64,000 nt of DNA from Pseudarthrobacter siccitolerans (GTDB taxonomy: Bacteria; Actinomycetota; Actinomycetes; Actinomycetales; Micrococcaceae): assembly GCF_030823375.1 (NCBI RefSeq), contig NZ_JAUSXB010000001.1, positions 4,366,417 to 4,430,416 of the forward strand. Reading direction: 5' to 3'. The notes beneath the pieces are model-generated. The model saw nothing but the letters and a program-made list of their open reading frames with translations. It made no database searches and was not told the DNA's origin. Position numbers and translations under genes: made by a program. Of this stretch, positions 36,484 to 45,836 are shown piece after piece; the first letter of the stretch is position 1; each line of letters begins with the position of its first letter.

Positions 36484-37443
36484 TTGGCTGCAAGTGGCGG
36501 TACAAAGGCGATTATTGCGGCTCTTGCCGCCAACCTGACCATCGCCCTCCTGAAGTTTGTTGCGTACTTCCTGACGAGTTCGTCGTCGATGCTCGCCGAA
36601 GCCATCCACTCGGTGGCGGACTCCGGCAACCAGATGCTTTTGCTGGTTGGCGGCAAGAAGTCCCAGCGGGCTGCCAGCCCGGAGCATCCCTTCGGCTATG
36701 GCCGCGAGCGGTATATCTACGCCTTCATTGTGTCCATCGTGCTGTTCAGCGTCGGCGGCCTCTTTGCCCTGTATGAGGCGTGGGAGAAGTTCCAGCATCC
36801 GCACGCCATCGAGGGCGACTTCTGGTGGGTTCCCCTGGCAGTTCTGGTGGGGGCGATCGCCGCCGAATCCTTCTCGTTCCGGACTGCCATCAAGGAATCG
36901 AACCACCTCCGCGGACAGCAGTCCTGGGCCAAGTTTGTGCGCAGCGCGAAGCAGCCGGAACTGCCCGTCATCCTGCTCGAGGATTTGGGGGCGCTGCTGG
37001 GCCTGGCGTTCGCCCTCGTGGGCGTCAGCATGACGCTTGCTACTGGTAACGGACTCTGGGACGCTGCGGGCACAGGCATGATCGGCCTCCTGCTGGTGGC
37101 AATTGCCGTGATCCTTGCCCTGGAGACGAAGTCCCTGCTCCTGGGTGAATCAGCTTCCAAGGATGACGTGGAGCGTATTGCGCAAGCCATCGAGGCGGAC
37201 GGTAGCCGGATCATCCACCTCAAGACGCTGCACCTCGGGCCGGAGGAACTGCTGGTGGCCGCCAAGATCGCCATCAACCGCAACGCCACCGGCGAAGAGA
37301 TCGCCAGGGAAATCGATAGCGCCGAGTCACGCATCCGTTCAGCGGTGCCTATTGCCAGGGTGATCTACCTGGAGCCGGACCTGCACCGTTCCGATGCAGC
37401 AGGTGCCGGCCATCAACCTGCTGCCGCAGCACCGGGACCCTGA
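36484..37443 (+). CDS. Cation diffusion facilitator (CDF) family transporter
   Basis: The 319-residue protein has the CDF layout: six membrane spans and a C-terminal cytoplasmic domain. The metal site HSVAD (His42, Asp46) is in span 2, but the matching motif in span 5 reads EDLGALLG instead of HxxxD, as in the SLC30A9-like branch, so ion specificity may be unusual. Substrate would be Zn, Mn or Fe; it cannot be assigned. The start is TTG with AGGTGA upstream. The 180 bases before it hold no gene. Confidence 0.85.
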   Translation: MAASGGTKAIIAALAANLTIALLKFVAYFLTSSSSMLAEAIHSVADSGNQMLLLVGGKKSQRAASPEHPFGYGRERYIYAFIVSIVLFSVGGLFALYEAWEKFQHPHAIEGDFWWVPLAVLVGAIAAESFSFRTAIKESNHLRGQQSWAKFVRSAKQPELPVILLEDLGALLGLAFALVGVSMTLATGNGLWDAAGTGMIGLLLVAIAVILALETKSLLLGESASKDDVERIAQAIEADGSRIIHLKTLHLGPEELLVAAKIAINRNATGEEIAREIDSAESRIRSAVPIARVIYLEPDLHRSDAAGAGHQPAAAAPGP

Positions 37444-37469
37444 CCGCGCCCGGCCAGACCATCAACGCC

Positions 37470-37488
37470 AGGCAGCCGCTGGCTGCCT
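37470..37488. terminator. Hairpin between convergent transporter genes
   Basis: AGGCAGCC and GGCTGCCT pair perfectly around GCT. It lies in the 49 bases between the CDF and MFS genes and probably ends both transcripts. Confidence 0.5.
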
Positions 37489-37492
37489 CACA

Positions 37493-38701
37493 TCAGGCGG
37501 CCAGCGGCTTTTTGCGCTCCAGCAGGCCGCTGGTGACGGCAACGCCCAGGCCCAGGATGGCCAGGCCGGCGCCCACCAGGGCGGGGGCAACATAGCCCCA
37601 GCCCCAGGCGATCACGAGCCCGCCCAGGAATGCTCCCAGTGCGTTGGCCACATTCAGGGCGGCGTGGTTCAGGGATGACGCCAGGGACGGTGCGTCGGGG
37701 GAGGCGTCCAGGAGGCGGGTCTGCAGCGCCGGTATGAGCATGGATCCGGAAGCGCCCACCACAAACACCATCACCAGGGCCGACCAGGGCCAGTGCGCGG
37801 CGATGGCGTACACCACCAAGGCCACGGCGATGGCCGGCAGCACGCTGTAGAGCGTGCCCATTACGGATTCGTCCGCGAGCCTGCCGCCCACCATGTTGCC
37901 GGCCACCATGCCCAGCCCGTAGAGGGCCACCACCAGTGGAATCAGCGAGGAGGGGAGGCCGGCAACGTGGGTCATGGTGTGGGAGATATAGGTGTAGGTG
38001 GCAAAGAAACCGCCAAAGCCCACGATGCCGATCAGGATGGCAAGCCAGACCTGGAGCCGCTTGAGCGCCCCGAGTTCGCGGCGGATGCTGGCATCCGGAT
38101 GGGCCTCGTGGAAGGGAACAAACCGCCAGATCAGCACCAGGGTCAGCATTCCAAGCAGGCCCACCAGGATAAAGAGCAGCCGCCAGCCGTAGGTCTGGCC
38201 CACCCAGGTTGCTGCCGGAACACCAATGACATTGGAGATACTCAGGCCCGCCATCACCATGGAGATCGCCCATCCGCGCCGGGTGGGCGGCACCAGCGAG
38301 GCGGCGATGACGGCGGCAACGCCAAAGAATGCGCCGTGTGGGAGCCCGGCCGCGAAACGTGAAACCAGCATGGTTCCGTAATCGGGGGCCAGGAAGGAAG
38401 CCAGGTTGGCCACGGTGAAGAACAGCATCAGGCCCAGGGCCAGGTTCTTCCGGGGAAGTTTGGCGCCGACGGCGGCCAGCAGCGGTGCGCCGACCACCAC
38501 TCCCAGCGCGTAGGCGGAGATGAGGTGCCCGGCTTCGGGGGTGCTGATGTTCAGGCCCTGTTCAACTTCCTTGAGCAGGCCCATCATGGTGAACTCGGTG
38601 ACGCCGATTCCCACCCCGCCCATGGCGAGGGCAATGATGGCCATGGCGAGGTTGGGGGCGGTGGTGCGGGTTGCCGTGGCGGACTGTACGACGCTGCTCA
38701 T
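37493..38701 (-). CDS. MFS transporter, AraJ/YdhP-like drug or sugar exporter family
   Basis: The 402-residue protein has twelve hydrophobic spans and MFS motifs such as GLPHGAFFGVAA after span 4 and RRGWAISMVMAGLSISNVIGVP in span 5. The start GGVGIGVTEFTMMGLL in the first span is typical of the arabinose-efflux (AraJ/YdhP) group of drug:H+ antiporters. The substrate is unknown. The start is ATG 38701; the frame extends upstream but over low-quality sequence. No regulator is adjacent. Confidence 0.88.
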   Translation of the reverse strand: MSSVVQSATATRTTAPNLAMAIIALAMGGVGIGVTEFTMMGLLKEVEQGLNISTPEAGHLISAYALGVVVGAPLLAAVGAKLPRKNLALGLMLFFTVANLASFLAPDYGTMLVSRFAAGLPHGAFFGVAAVIAASLVPPTRRGWAISMVMAGLSISNVIGVPAATWVGQTYGWRLLFILVGLLGMLTLVLIWRFVPFHEAHPDASIRRELGALKRLQVWLAILIGIVGFGGFFATYTYISHTMTHVAGLPSSLIPLVVALYGLGMVAGNMVGGRLADESVMGTLYSVLPAIAVALVVYAIAAHWPWSALVMVFVVGASGSMLIPALQTRLLDASPDAPSLASSLNHAALNVANALGAFLGGLVIAWGWGYVAPALVGAGLAILGLGVAVTSGLLERKKPLAA

Positions 38702-38851
38702 GTGCCTGCTTTTCGAATGCTGGAGATACAAGGTGGGCTGCAGCCACGGCAGTGGGGCTGGATGAGGCCTGGACCACCGGGACAACCCCCGGTTCGGCGC
38801 AGGTATTCCCGGAAACGGAAGTGAGCGCCCGGGCCTTCCCATTGTCCCTCA

Positions 38852-38857
38852 TAGAAT
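38852..38857 (+). promoter_or_regulatory. -10 box of a likely leaderless promoter (Nudix gene)
   Basis: TAGAAT ends 6 bases before the GTG at 38864. Confidence 0.6.
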
Positions 38858-38863
38858 GGGGCG

Positions 38864-39313
38864 GTGACTGGACTGATACAGGTGGTGGGCGGAGCCGTAG
38901 TGGACAGCCTTGCGCAACCTTCCATGCTGCTCGTGGCGCGCCGCAGTGCCCCCGAGAAGCTGGCCGGCCTCTGGGAGTTCCCGGGCGGTAAAGTGGAGCC
39001 GGGCGAGGGACCGGAGGCGGCGTTGTGCCGTGAGCTGGGCGAAGAGCTGGGAATCGAGGTGCGCCTCGGCGCTGAGCTTCCGGCGCATTCCCCCCATGGC
39101 TGGCCTCTGAATGACCGGGCCAGTATGCGCGTCTGGTTCGCAGAGATCCTGGAGGGTGAGCCGGAGCCCCTCGAGGACCATGACGAACTGCGGTGGGTGT
39201 CATTGGCTGATCGGGACGAGGTGCTTGGCCTGCCTTGGATTCCCGCCGACTTCCCGATCGTTCGGGAATTGTTGGCCGCGCTCAGCGTGCCGGCGGCGTG
39301 CGGGCGCCCGTAA
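38864..39313 (+). CDS. MutT-type Nudix hydrolase
   Basis: The 149-residue protein carries a full Nudix box in GGKVEPGEGPEAALCRELGEELGIEV (about 41-66; key residues Gly41, Glu48 and REL-EELG). The flanking LWEFPGGK and the late LDHDELRWV-like EDHDELRWVSL fit MutT, which removes 8-oxo-dGTP to avoid mutations. The GTG start is supported by the -10 box. Four 31-base tandem repeats follow it. Confidence 0.85.
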   Translation: MTGLIQVVGGAVVDSLAQPSMLLVARRSAPEKLAGLWEFPGGKVEPGEGPEAALCRELGEELGIEVRLGAELPAHSPHGWPLNDRASMRVWFAEILEGEPEPLEDHDELRWVSLADRDEVLGLPWIPADFPIVRELLAALSVPAACGRP

Positions 39314-39352
39314 AATCCCACTTCTGGAAACTGCACTCCTGGGACCGTGCCC

Positions 39353-39476
39353 CTGAACCTGTACTGCCGGGACCTGCGCTGGCCTGAACCTGTACTGCCG
39401 GGACCTGCGCTGGCCTGAACCTGTACTGCCGGGACCTTTGCTGCCGTGAACCTGTACCGCCGGGACCTGCCCTTCC
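39353..39476 (+). repeat. Four tandem copies of a 31-base repeat
   Basis: Copies at 39353, 39384, 39415 and 39446 share CTGAACCTGTACTGCCGGGA plus a variable end. The first two are identical, the third differs at three positions near its end, and the fourth is more diverged. A degenerate half-copy may precede them, and CCTGA/CCTGC runs follow up to 39505. It lies between two convergent genes and encodes nothing I can support. Confidence 0.85.
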
Positions 39477-39505
39477 CAGGCCTGACCTGACCTGCCCTGC
39501 CCTGC

Positions 39506-40606
39506 CTAGAAGAGGGTCGCTTGCGTTGCCGGCGTTGCACTGGCGGCGGCCCCTGCGGGTATGGTGGCCGGAATAATGCCTGCGGGGTACTCCGCTTCCT
39601 CGCCGCGGGGATCGTCCAGATCGCGGTGGCTGAAGCCCGACGAATCAGAGAAACCGTACCGGGCTTTGAAGTAGCGGACTCTGCCGGCCAGCCATGCCCG
39701 GTATTCCTTGGAGGCGTAGGAGCCGGCATAGAGCCGGCGATAACGGCCCGCGAGCTCAGGATGATTGGCTGCCACCCACTTCATGAACCACTCCCTGGTG
39801 CCGCCAGGCTTCAGGTACAGTGCGCCGGCAGTCACGCCGGTGGCCCCAGCAGAAGCAAGGGACGCAAAAAGGGAGTCGAGTGCTTCGTCGCTGTCCGTGA
39901 GCCAGGGCAGGATGGGCATGGCCATGACTCCGCAGGGGAGGCCGGCGTCGCGAAGCCGTGAGACCAGCTTGAGCCGTGCCCGGGGTCCCGGAGTGCCGGG
40001 CTCGATGGCTTCCGATAATGCTTCGTCAGTCATGGCGAGCGAGATGCCGATGCCTACCGGCACTTGGGTAGCAGCACTTTTCAACAGCGGAATGTCCCTG
40101 GCCAGCAAGGTTCCTTTGGTGAGGATGGACAGGGGAGTGCCGGACTCGGCCAGGGCGTTGATGATCCCGGGCATCAGTCGGTAGCGCCCTTCGGCGCGCT
40201 GGTACGGATCCGTGTTGGTGCCGAGGGCTACCTGGTGCCGGCCCCAGGATGGCTTGGCCAGCTCTTTCCGGAGGACCTCCGCCGCGTTGACCTTCACCAC
40301 CACCTGGCTGTCAAAGTCCCGCCCGGCGTCGAAATCGAGATACGTGTGGGTTTTCCTGGCGAAGCAGTAGACACAGGCGTGGCTGCACCCGCGGTAAGGG
40401 TTGATGGTCCATTCAAACGGCATGCGCGAGCCTGCGGGAACTTTGTTGAGCACCGATTTGGCGGTGACCTCATGAAAGGTGATGCCCGCAAATTCCGGTG
40501 TGGTGACCGACCGGACCAGCCCCGCCAGGGGAAGGAGTGCAGGAGCGGCATCACCGGCGGCTGTATTTGCCGGCGGCTGCATCAGTGCTTGGGCGTCCCA
40601 TCTCAT
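39506..40606 (-). CDS. Rv2578c-family radical SAM protein, SOS controlled
   Basis: The 366-residue protein has the radical-SAM cluster motif in YRGCSHACVYCFAR (Cys74, Cys78, Cys81) and DFDSQVVVKVN, GTNTDPYQRAEGRYRLM, as in the spore-photoproduct-lyase-like Rv2578c family. The substrate is unknown; a DNA-repair role is suspected because the M. tuberculosis member is in the LexA regulon. Here too a perfect-looking SOS box lies 9 bases upstream. I start at MRWDAQ, the family N-terminus; an ATG three codons earlier (40615) abuts the SOS box. Low-complexity Ala/Thr residues end the protein. Confidence 0.88.
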   Translation of the reverse strand: MRWDAQALMQPPANTAAGDAAPALLPLAGLVRSVTTPEFAGITFHEVTAKSVLNKVPAGSRMPFEWTINPYRGCSHACVYCFARKTHTYLDFDAGRDFDSQVVVKVNAAEVLRKELAKPSWGRHQVALGTNTDPYQRAEGRYRLMPGIINALAESGTPLSILTKGTLLARDIPLLKSAATQVPVGIGISLAMTDEALSEAIEPGTPGPRARLKLVSRLRDAGLPCGVMAMPILPWLTDSDEALDSLFASLASAGATGVTAGALYLKPGGTREWFMKWVAANHPELAGRYRRLYAGSYASKEYRAWLAGRVRYFKARYGFSDSSGFSHRDLDDPRGEEAEYPAGIIPATIPAGAAASATPATQATLF

Positions 40607-40615
40607 GGGTTCCAT

Positions 40616-40631
40616 TCGAATATACGTTCGA
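40616..40631. promoter_or_regulatory. LexA-type SOS box of the radical-SAM gene
   Basis: TCGAATATACGTTCGA is a near-perfect palindrome that differs by one base from the box at 4940. On the minus strand it contains TATATT, a good -10 box, so LexA would cover the promoter. Confidence 0.85.
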
Positions 40632-40694
40632 ACTTAAGTCAAGCAGCTGGCAGTGCTCCGAGCGGGCCTCCGACCGCACCAATGAGACGCAAAC

Positions 40695-41417
40695 TCAAGC
40701 TTCAAGCTCCCAAACCACCCTGATGGCCACACTCACTGAGGTTTCCCCGGCTTCCACCGAGAGCGCTTCCACTGAGACGGCGCGCTGCATCCGGGGGAGC
40801 GGGACCGGAGGTTGGGGCGCCACGGTGTCCGTGATGGACAGGACCCGGCCCAGGCGGCCGGAGGCGAGGCGGGCAAACTGCTGGGCCGAGCTAAGTGCGT
40901 CCAGCCATGCGGCTTCCCGCGCACGTGCCCGGACCTCGGCGTCGTCCGTAAAGGTCAGTTCAAGGCCATTAAGCCGGACGTCATTTCCGCCGGCCTGCAC
41001 AGCGTCGGATATCACTGCCGAGGCAGAACCCGGGGCCCGCAGCCTGACGGTGAGGGTACTGGCCGCGACGTATCCGGTGACACTCTGGCCTTCGCCCTCC
41101 CGCCAGACGAGGTCTGCCCGGACGTTCAGTCCGGTGGTTCGGATGTCCCCGCCGGCGACGCCATGCCGCCGAAACGTTGACGCCACGGTGTCTGAACTGC
41201 TCCCGGCCCGGGACCATGCCGCCTCGACCGATTCGGCGCGGCATTCCACCCCGATGGACACCACCATCAGGTCAGGGGCAGCTTCCGCCGCCCCGGTTCC
41301 GGTGACGCTGACAGTCCCGGCGGCCCCGCCGTCGAACTGAGGGCCGTCCTGCCCCACGACGCTGCCCCCTTCACCGGGCCTGCTCGGGTCAGTGAATCCC
41401 TCAGCTTCCGTTGGCAT
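40695..41417 (-). CDS. SIMPL (DUF541) domain protein
   Basis: The 240-residue protein matches the SIMPL/DUF541 family: VSVTGTGAAEAAPDLMVVSIGVE, GDIRTTGLNV, VTGYVAASTLTVRL, and a C-terminal ETSVSVAIRVVWEL. Members are often periplasmic oligomers of unclear role. This one lacks an obvious signal peptide; its first 30 residues are polar and Gly-rich. GGAGG upstream supports the ATG. It may be cotranscribed with the following radical-SAM gene, though the SOS promoter lies between them. Confidence 0.85.
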   Translation of the reverse strand: MPTEAEGFTDPSRPGEGGSVVGQDGPQFDGGAAGTVSVTGTGAAEAAPDLMVVSIGVECRAESVEAAWSRAGSSSDTVASTFRRHGVAGGDIRTTGLNVRADLVWREGEGQSVTGYVAASTLTVRLRAPGSASAVISDAVQAGGNDVRLNGLELTFTDDAEVRARAREAAWLDALSSAQQFARLASGRLGRVLSITDTVAPQPPVPLPRMQRAVSVEALSVEAGETSVSVAIRVVWELEA

Positions 41418-41420
41418 GGG

Positions 41421-41924
41421 TCACGCCTCCATTCCGGAAGGGCCGGCCATCCCGGGCAGGTGGCGGCGCCGGGGACGGGGCGGGCTGTTGCGCAGCGGGT
41501 ACCCGCCGGCCGCGAGCCCCGCGTGCCGTTCGAAGATGTTGCCGGTCCCCGGATTGCCGGTGCGAAGCACCGACCACCCGGCGGCTGCCAGGTACAGCGG
41601 AATGAAGGGCAGTCCCAGGCACCAGGCGTACTGGCTGCAGTGCCTTTCCTCGTGTCCCAGGAGCGCGGGCCGTGACAGCAGGTCTTCGGCTGTGCTGCGG
41701 CACAGCATCACATTGCCCAGGGTGTAGGCGTGCGCAAACGGCACCCGCCACCGGTAGCCACCGGCCATGATGAGCCCCCGGGGACCCCGGCGGAGCTCCG
41801 TCCGCGCAAGTCCTGCCACGGCGAGGCCCAGGAGGGTGCTGCCGTTCGCAGCGTTCGCGGCCAGCCGCAGCACCTGCGGAACTGTCAGGGGCCCCCGAAG
41901 CGCCCATGGCTCCCGTGGTGTCAT
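41421..41924 (-). CDS. Conserved protein with an HEXXH motif, possible membrane metalloprotease
   Basis: I do not recognise a named family for these 167 residues. HEERH (91-95) fits the zinc-binding HEXXH of metallopeptidases, and Glu132 in FERHAG could be a third ligand. A hydrophobic segment (GLPFIPLYLAAAGWSV, 104-119) lies between them, and another is near 30-40. This resembles small bacterial proteins of the pattern HExxH...G.lY.P, whose activity is untested. A TAGCAT box 6 bases before the ATG suggests a leaderless message. It ends 4 bases before the SIMPL gene start. Confidence 0.65.
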   Translation of the reverse strand: MTPREPWALRGPLTVPQVLRLAANAANGSTLLGLAVAGLARTELRRGPRGLIMAGGYRWRVPFAHAYTLGNVMLCRSTAEDLLSRPALLGHEERHCSQYAWCLGLPFIPLYLAAAGWSVLRTGNPGTGNIFERHAGLAAGGYPLRNSPPRPRRRHLPGMAGPSGMEA

Positions 41925-41930
41925 GAGGCC

Positions 41931-41936
41931 ATGCTA
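41931..41936 (-). promoter_or_regulatory. -10 box of a likely leaderless promoter (HEXXH gene)
   Basis: On the minus strand TAGCAT ends 6 bases before the ATG at 41924. Confidence 0.5.
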
Positions 41937-41951
41937 GCCGGACGTTCAATT

Positions 41952-42132
41952 AGACTGGAGGGCAGTGGCCGCCGGATTTTCCGGTATGCCCTGACCTGGT
42001 CATTGAATGAACCGATATTTGCACGTGAATTAGGGTCATTCATCCATGACCTGCCAGTGACGGACGAGCCGCCGGGAAACCGCGCAGGCTGCCTGTTCAC
42101 CGGCAGCCACGACTCGTAGCTAAGAACAGTAG
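41952..42132 (+). promoter_or_regulatory. pheS leader region
   Basis: TAGACT at 41952 may be a -10 box. The leader then contains the frames MAAGFSGMP and MNRYLHVN (start codons near 41966 and 42007) and a perfect GGCTGCC/GGCAGCC hairpin at 42087-42108. I see no T-box, no Phe-rich leader peptide and no terminator U-tract, so a regulatory role is only a possibility. Confidence 0.3.
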
Positions 42133-43194
<1,062 letters not shown>

Positions 43195-43196
43195 CA

Positions 43197-45740
43197 GTGC
43201 GTATCCCTATTTCCTGGCTGCGTGAATTCGCGGAGGTACCGGCCGGAGCAACGGCCGAAGACGTAATGGCCGAACTGGTGAAGGTCGGCTTTGAAGAAGA
43301 GGACGTGCACCGTCCCACGGACACCCTGAAGGGTCCCGTCGTGGTGGGCCAGGTCCTGAGCCTGGTCAAGGAACCGCAGACCAACGGCAAAACCATCAAC
43401 TGGTGCCAGGTCCGCGTTGTCCCCGAAGGGCAGGAGCAGACGCTCACCGGCGAGGGCATCGACCCGTCCGGCGTGCAGGGCATTATCTGCGGCGCCCACA
43501 ACTTCGTGGAAGGCGACAAGGTGGTGGTCACCCTGCCGGGCGCCGTGCTGCCCGGAGACTTCCACATCTCTGCCCGCAAGACCTACGGCCACCTCTCGGC
43601 GGGCATGATCGCCTCCGTCCGCGAACTGGGCATCGGCGACGACCACGACGGCATCCTGGTGCTCTCCCGCATCGGCCTGGACCCGGAAATCGGCACCGAT
43701 GCCATGGAGCTGCTGGGCCTGTACGACGAAGCCGCCGAAATCAATGTCACCCCGGACCGCGGCTACGCCTTCTCCCTCCGTGGCGTGGCACGCGAGTACG
43801 CGCACGCCACTGGTACCACGTTCACCGATCCGGCGTCGCGCGTCAGCGCCCCCGCGGAACTCTCCGGCGGCTACGGCGTCAAGCTCAACGATGACGCCCC
43901 CATCTACGGCAAGCCGGGCTGCGACCGGTTCGTGGCCAGGACGGTCCGTGGGGTGGACGCCACCAGGCCCACCCCGCCATGGATGACCTCCAGGCTCCGC
44001 CTGGCCGGTATCCGTTCCATCTCCCTGCCGGTGGATATCTCCAACTACGTGATGCTGGAACTTGGCCAGCCCACGCACTGCTACGACCTGGACAAGCTGT
44101 CCGGGGAGATCGTGGTGCGCCGCTCCGCGGCCGGCGAAAAGATCACCACCCTGGATGACAAGGAGCGCAGCCTCGACCCCGAGGACCTGCTGATCACCGA
44201 TGATTCCGGCGCCATCGGCATCGCCGGCGTCATGGGCGGGGCAGCCACCGAGGTGGGGGACACAACTTCCAACATCCTGGTGGAATCCGCGCACTTCGAC
44301 GAGGTGTCCATCGGCCGGTCCCGCCGCCGCCACAAGCTGCCGTCGGAGGCGTCCAAGCGCTTCGAGCGCGGCGTCGACTGGCAGGTGGCCGGCATCGCCG
44401 CCCAGCGCGTGGTGGACCTCCTCGTGGAACTCGCCGGCGGCACGGCAGACGAGGCGGGAACCGACGTCGGAACCGCCCCGGACTCCGTGACGATTCACCT
44501 TCCGGCAGGCTTCGCCGCTGCCCGGATCGGCATCGATTTCACCGAAGAGCAGATCGTCACGTCCCTCGAGGACCTGGGCGCGGCCGTGGTGAAGAACGAC
44601 GCCGGCTGGAGCGTCACTGCCCCCAGCTGGCGCCACGACCTGGAGACCAAGGAGGACCTCTCCGAGGAGGTCGCGCGCCTGGTGGGCTATGACAAGATCC
44701 CCGCCACGCTTCCCGTGGCCCCTCCAGGCCGCGGCCTCACGCGCGTGCAGCAGCAGCGCCGCCGCCTGATCCAGGCCCTGGCTGATGCGGGCCTCACCGA
44801 GGTCCTGGCCTACCCGTTCGTCTCCAAGGCGGCGAATGACACCTTCGGCACTGCTGAAGAAGGCACACTTCGAAGCGCCGTCAAGCTGGCCAACCCGATC
44901 AGTGAGGAGCAGGGATTCCTGCGCACCTCCATCCTGCCGGGGCTCATCGAGGTGGCCAAGCGGAACCATTCCCGCGGCTTCCGCGACCTCGCCCTCTTCG
45001 AGGCGGGCCTGGTGTTCCTGCCCGCCGAAGAGATGGGTACCGCGTCAATCCCGCCGCTGGGCGCCAAGCCCGCCGATGAGGTGCTGGATGCACTGTACGA
45101 CGGCGTCCCCGCCCAGCCGTTCCACCTCGCCGTGGTCCTCACGGGACATGATTCACCGGCCGCCGCCGGGCACGCCCCGCGTGTGTGGGACTGGGCTGAC
45201 GCTTTGGACATTGCCCGGCTCGCCGGCGACGTCCTGGGCGTGGAGCTGGTGGTCAGCCAGGGCAGCCACCAGGCATTCCACCCCGGCCGTACTGCCCGGT
45301 TGTCCCTCCGCACCGGCGAAGTGGTGGGCTACGCCGGTGAGCTGCACCCCAAACTGCTCGCAGCGTCGGACATGCCGGCCCGCTCGGTGGCCCTGGAGCT
45401 CAACGCCGACGCACTGTTTGACGCTGCGCCGGACGTCATTGTGGCACGCCACATCTCCACGTTCCCGGTGGCCACCCAGGACGTGGCGGTGGTAGTTCCT
45501 GCCAAGGTGCCGGCCGACGACGTACTGGCCGCACTCCGCGAAGGTGCCGGTGAGCTGCTGGAAGATGTTGCGCTCTTCGACGTCTACGCCGGCAAGGGGA
45601 TCGAGGAAGGCAAAAAATCCCTGGCCTTCGGCCTCCGGTTCCGCGCCGATGACCGCACCCTGACCGCGGACGAAGCGTCGGCAGCCCGCGAAAGCGCCGT
45701 TGCCCTGGCCGCCGAGCGGTTTGGGGCAGTCCAGCGGTAG
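43197..45740 (+). CDS. pheT: Phenylalanyl-tRNA synthetase beta subunit
   Basis: The 847-residue beta subunit carries the tRNA-binding OB domain (about 40-155), B3/B4 editing domain with LPVDISNYVMLELGQPTHCYD, a B5 domain, and the C-terminal FDX-ACB anticodon-binding domain starting near HISTFPVATQDVAVVVP. The GTG at 43197 opens MRIPISWLREF, the standard N-terminus; the frame extends upstream only as a shadow of pheS. A large hairpin follows the stop. Confidence 0.97.
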   Translation: MRIPISWLREFAEVPAGATAEDVMAELVKVGFEEEDVHRPTDTLKGPVVVGQVLSLVKEPQTNGKTINWCQVRVVPEGQEQTLTGEGIDPSGVQGIICGAHNFVEGDKVVVTLPGAVLPGDFHISARKTYGHLSAGMIASVRELGIGDDHDGILVLSRIGLDPEIGTDAMELLGLYDEAAEINVTPDRGYAFSLRGVAREYAHATGTTFTDPASRVSAPAELSGGYGVKLNDDAPIYGKPGCDRFVARTVRGVDATRPTPPWMTSRLRLAGIRSISLPVDISNYVMLELGQPTHCYDLDKLSGEIVVRRSAAGEKITTLDDKERSLDPEDLLITDDSGAIGIAGVMGGAATEVGDTTSNILVESAHFDEVSIGRSRRRHKLPSEASKRFERGVDWQVAGIAAQRVVDLLVELAGGTADEAGTDVGTAPDSVTIHLPAGFAAARIGIDFTEEQIVTSLEDLGAAVVKNDAGWSVTAPSWRHDLETKEDLSEEVARLVGYDKIPATLPVAPPGRGLTRVQQQRRRLIQALADAGLTEVLAYPFVSKAANDTFGTAEEGTLRSAVKLANPISEEQGFLRTSILPGLIEVAKRNHSRGFRDLALFEAGLVFLPAEEMGTASIPPLGAKPADEVLDALYDGVPAQPFHLAVVLTGHDSPAAAGHAPRVWDWADALDIARLAGDVLGVELVVSQGSHQAFHPGRTARLSLRTGEVVGYAGELHPKLLAASDMPARSVALELNADALFDAAPDVIVARHISTFPVATQDVAVVVPAKVPADDVLAALREGAGELLEDVALFDVYAGKGIEEGKKSLAFGLRFRADDRTLTADEASAARESAVALAAERFGAVQR

Positions 45741-45758
45741 CCGGGAAGTAGACACGGT

Positions 45759-45822
45759 ACAAACGGAAGGTCCCCACAGCCAGGATGAATTGATCCTGGC
45801 GGCGGGGATCTTTCCCGTTTGT
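45759..45822. terminator. Large bidirectional hairpin after pheT
   Basis: ACAAACGG and CCGTTTGT form the base, TCCCC and GGGGA pair inside, and a perfect GCCAGGAT/ATCCTGGC stem closes the top around GAATTG. It separates convergent pheT and the quinone reductase gene. Confidence 0.75.
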
Positions 45823-45836
45823 CCAGCTACGGTGCC

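Noticed and set aside
39353..39476. CRISPR array
   Set aside because: The repeats are directly adjacent with no unique spacers, and no cas genes are present.
41952..42132. T-box or Phe attenuator before pheS
   Set aside because: No T-box core, no run of Phe codons in the short frames and no terminator U-tract; kept only as a low-confidence leader.
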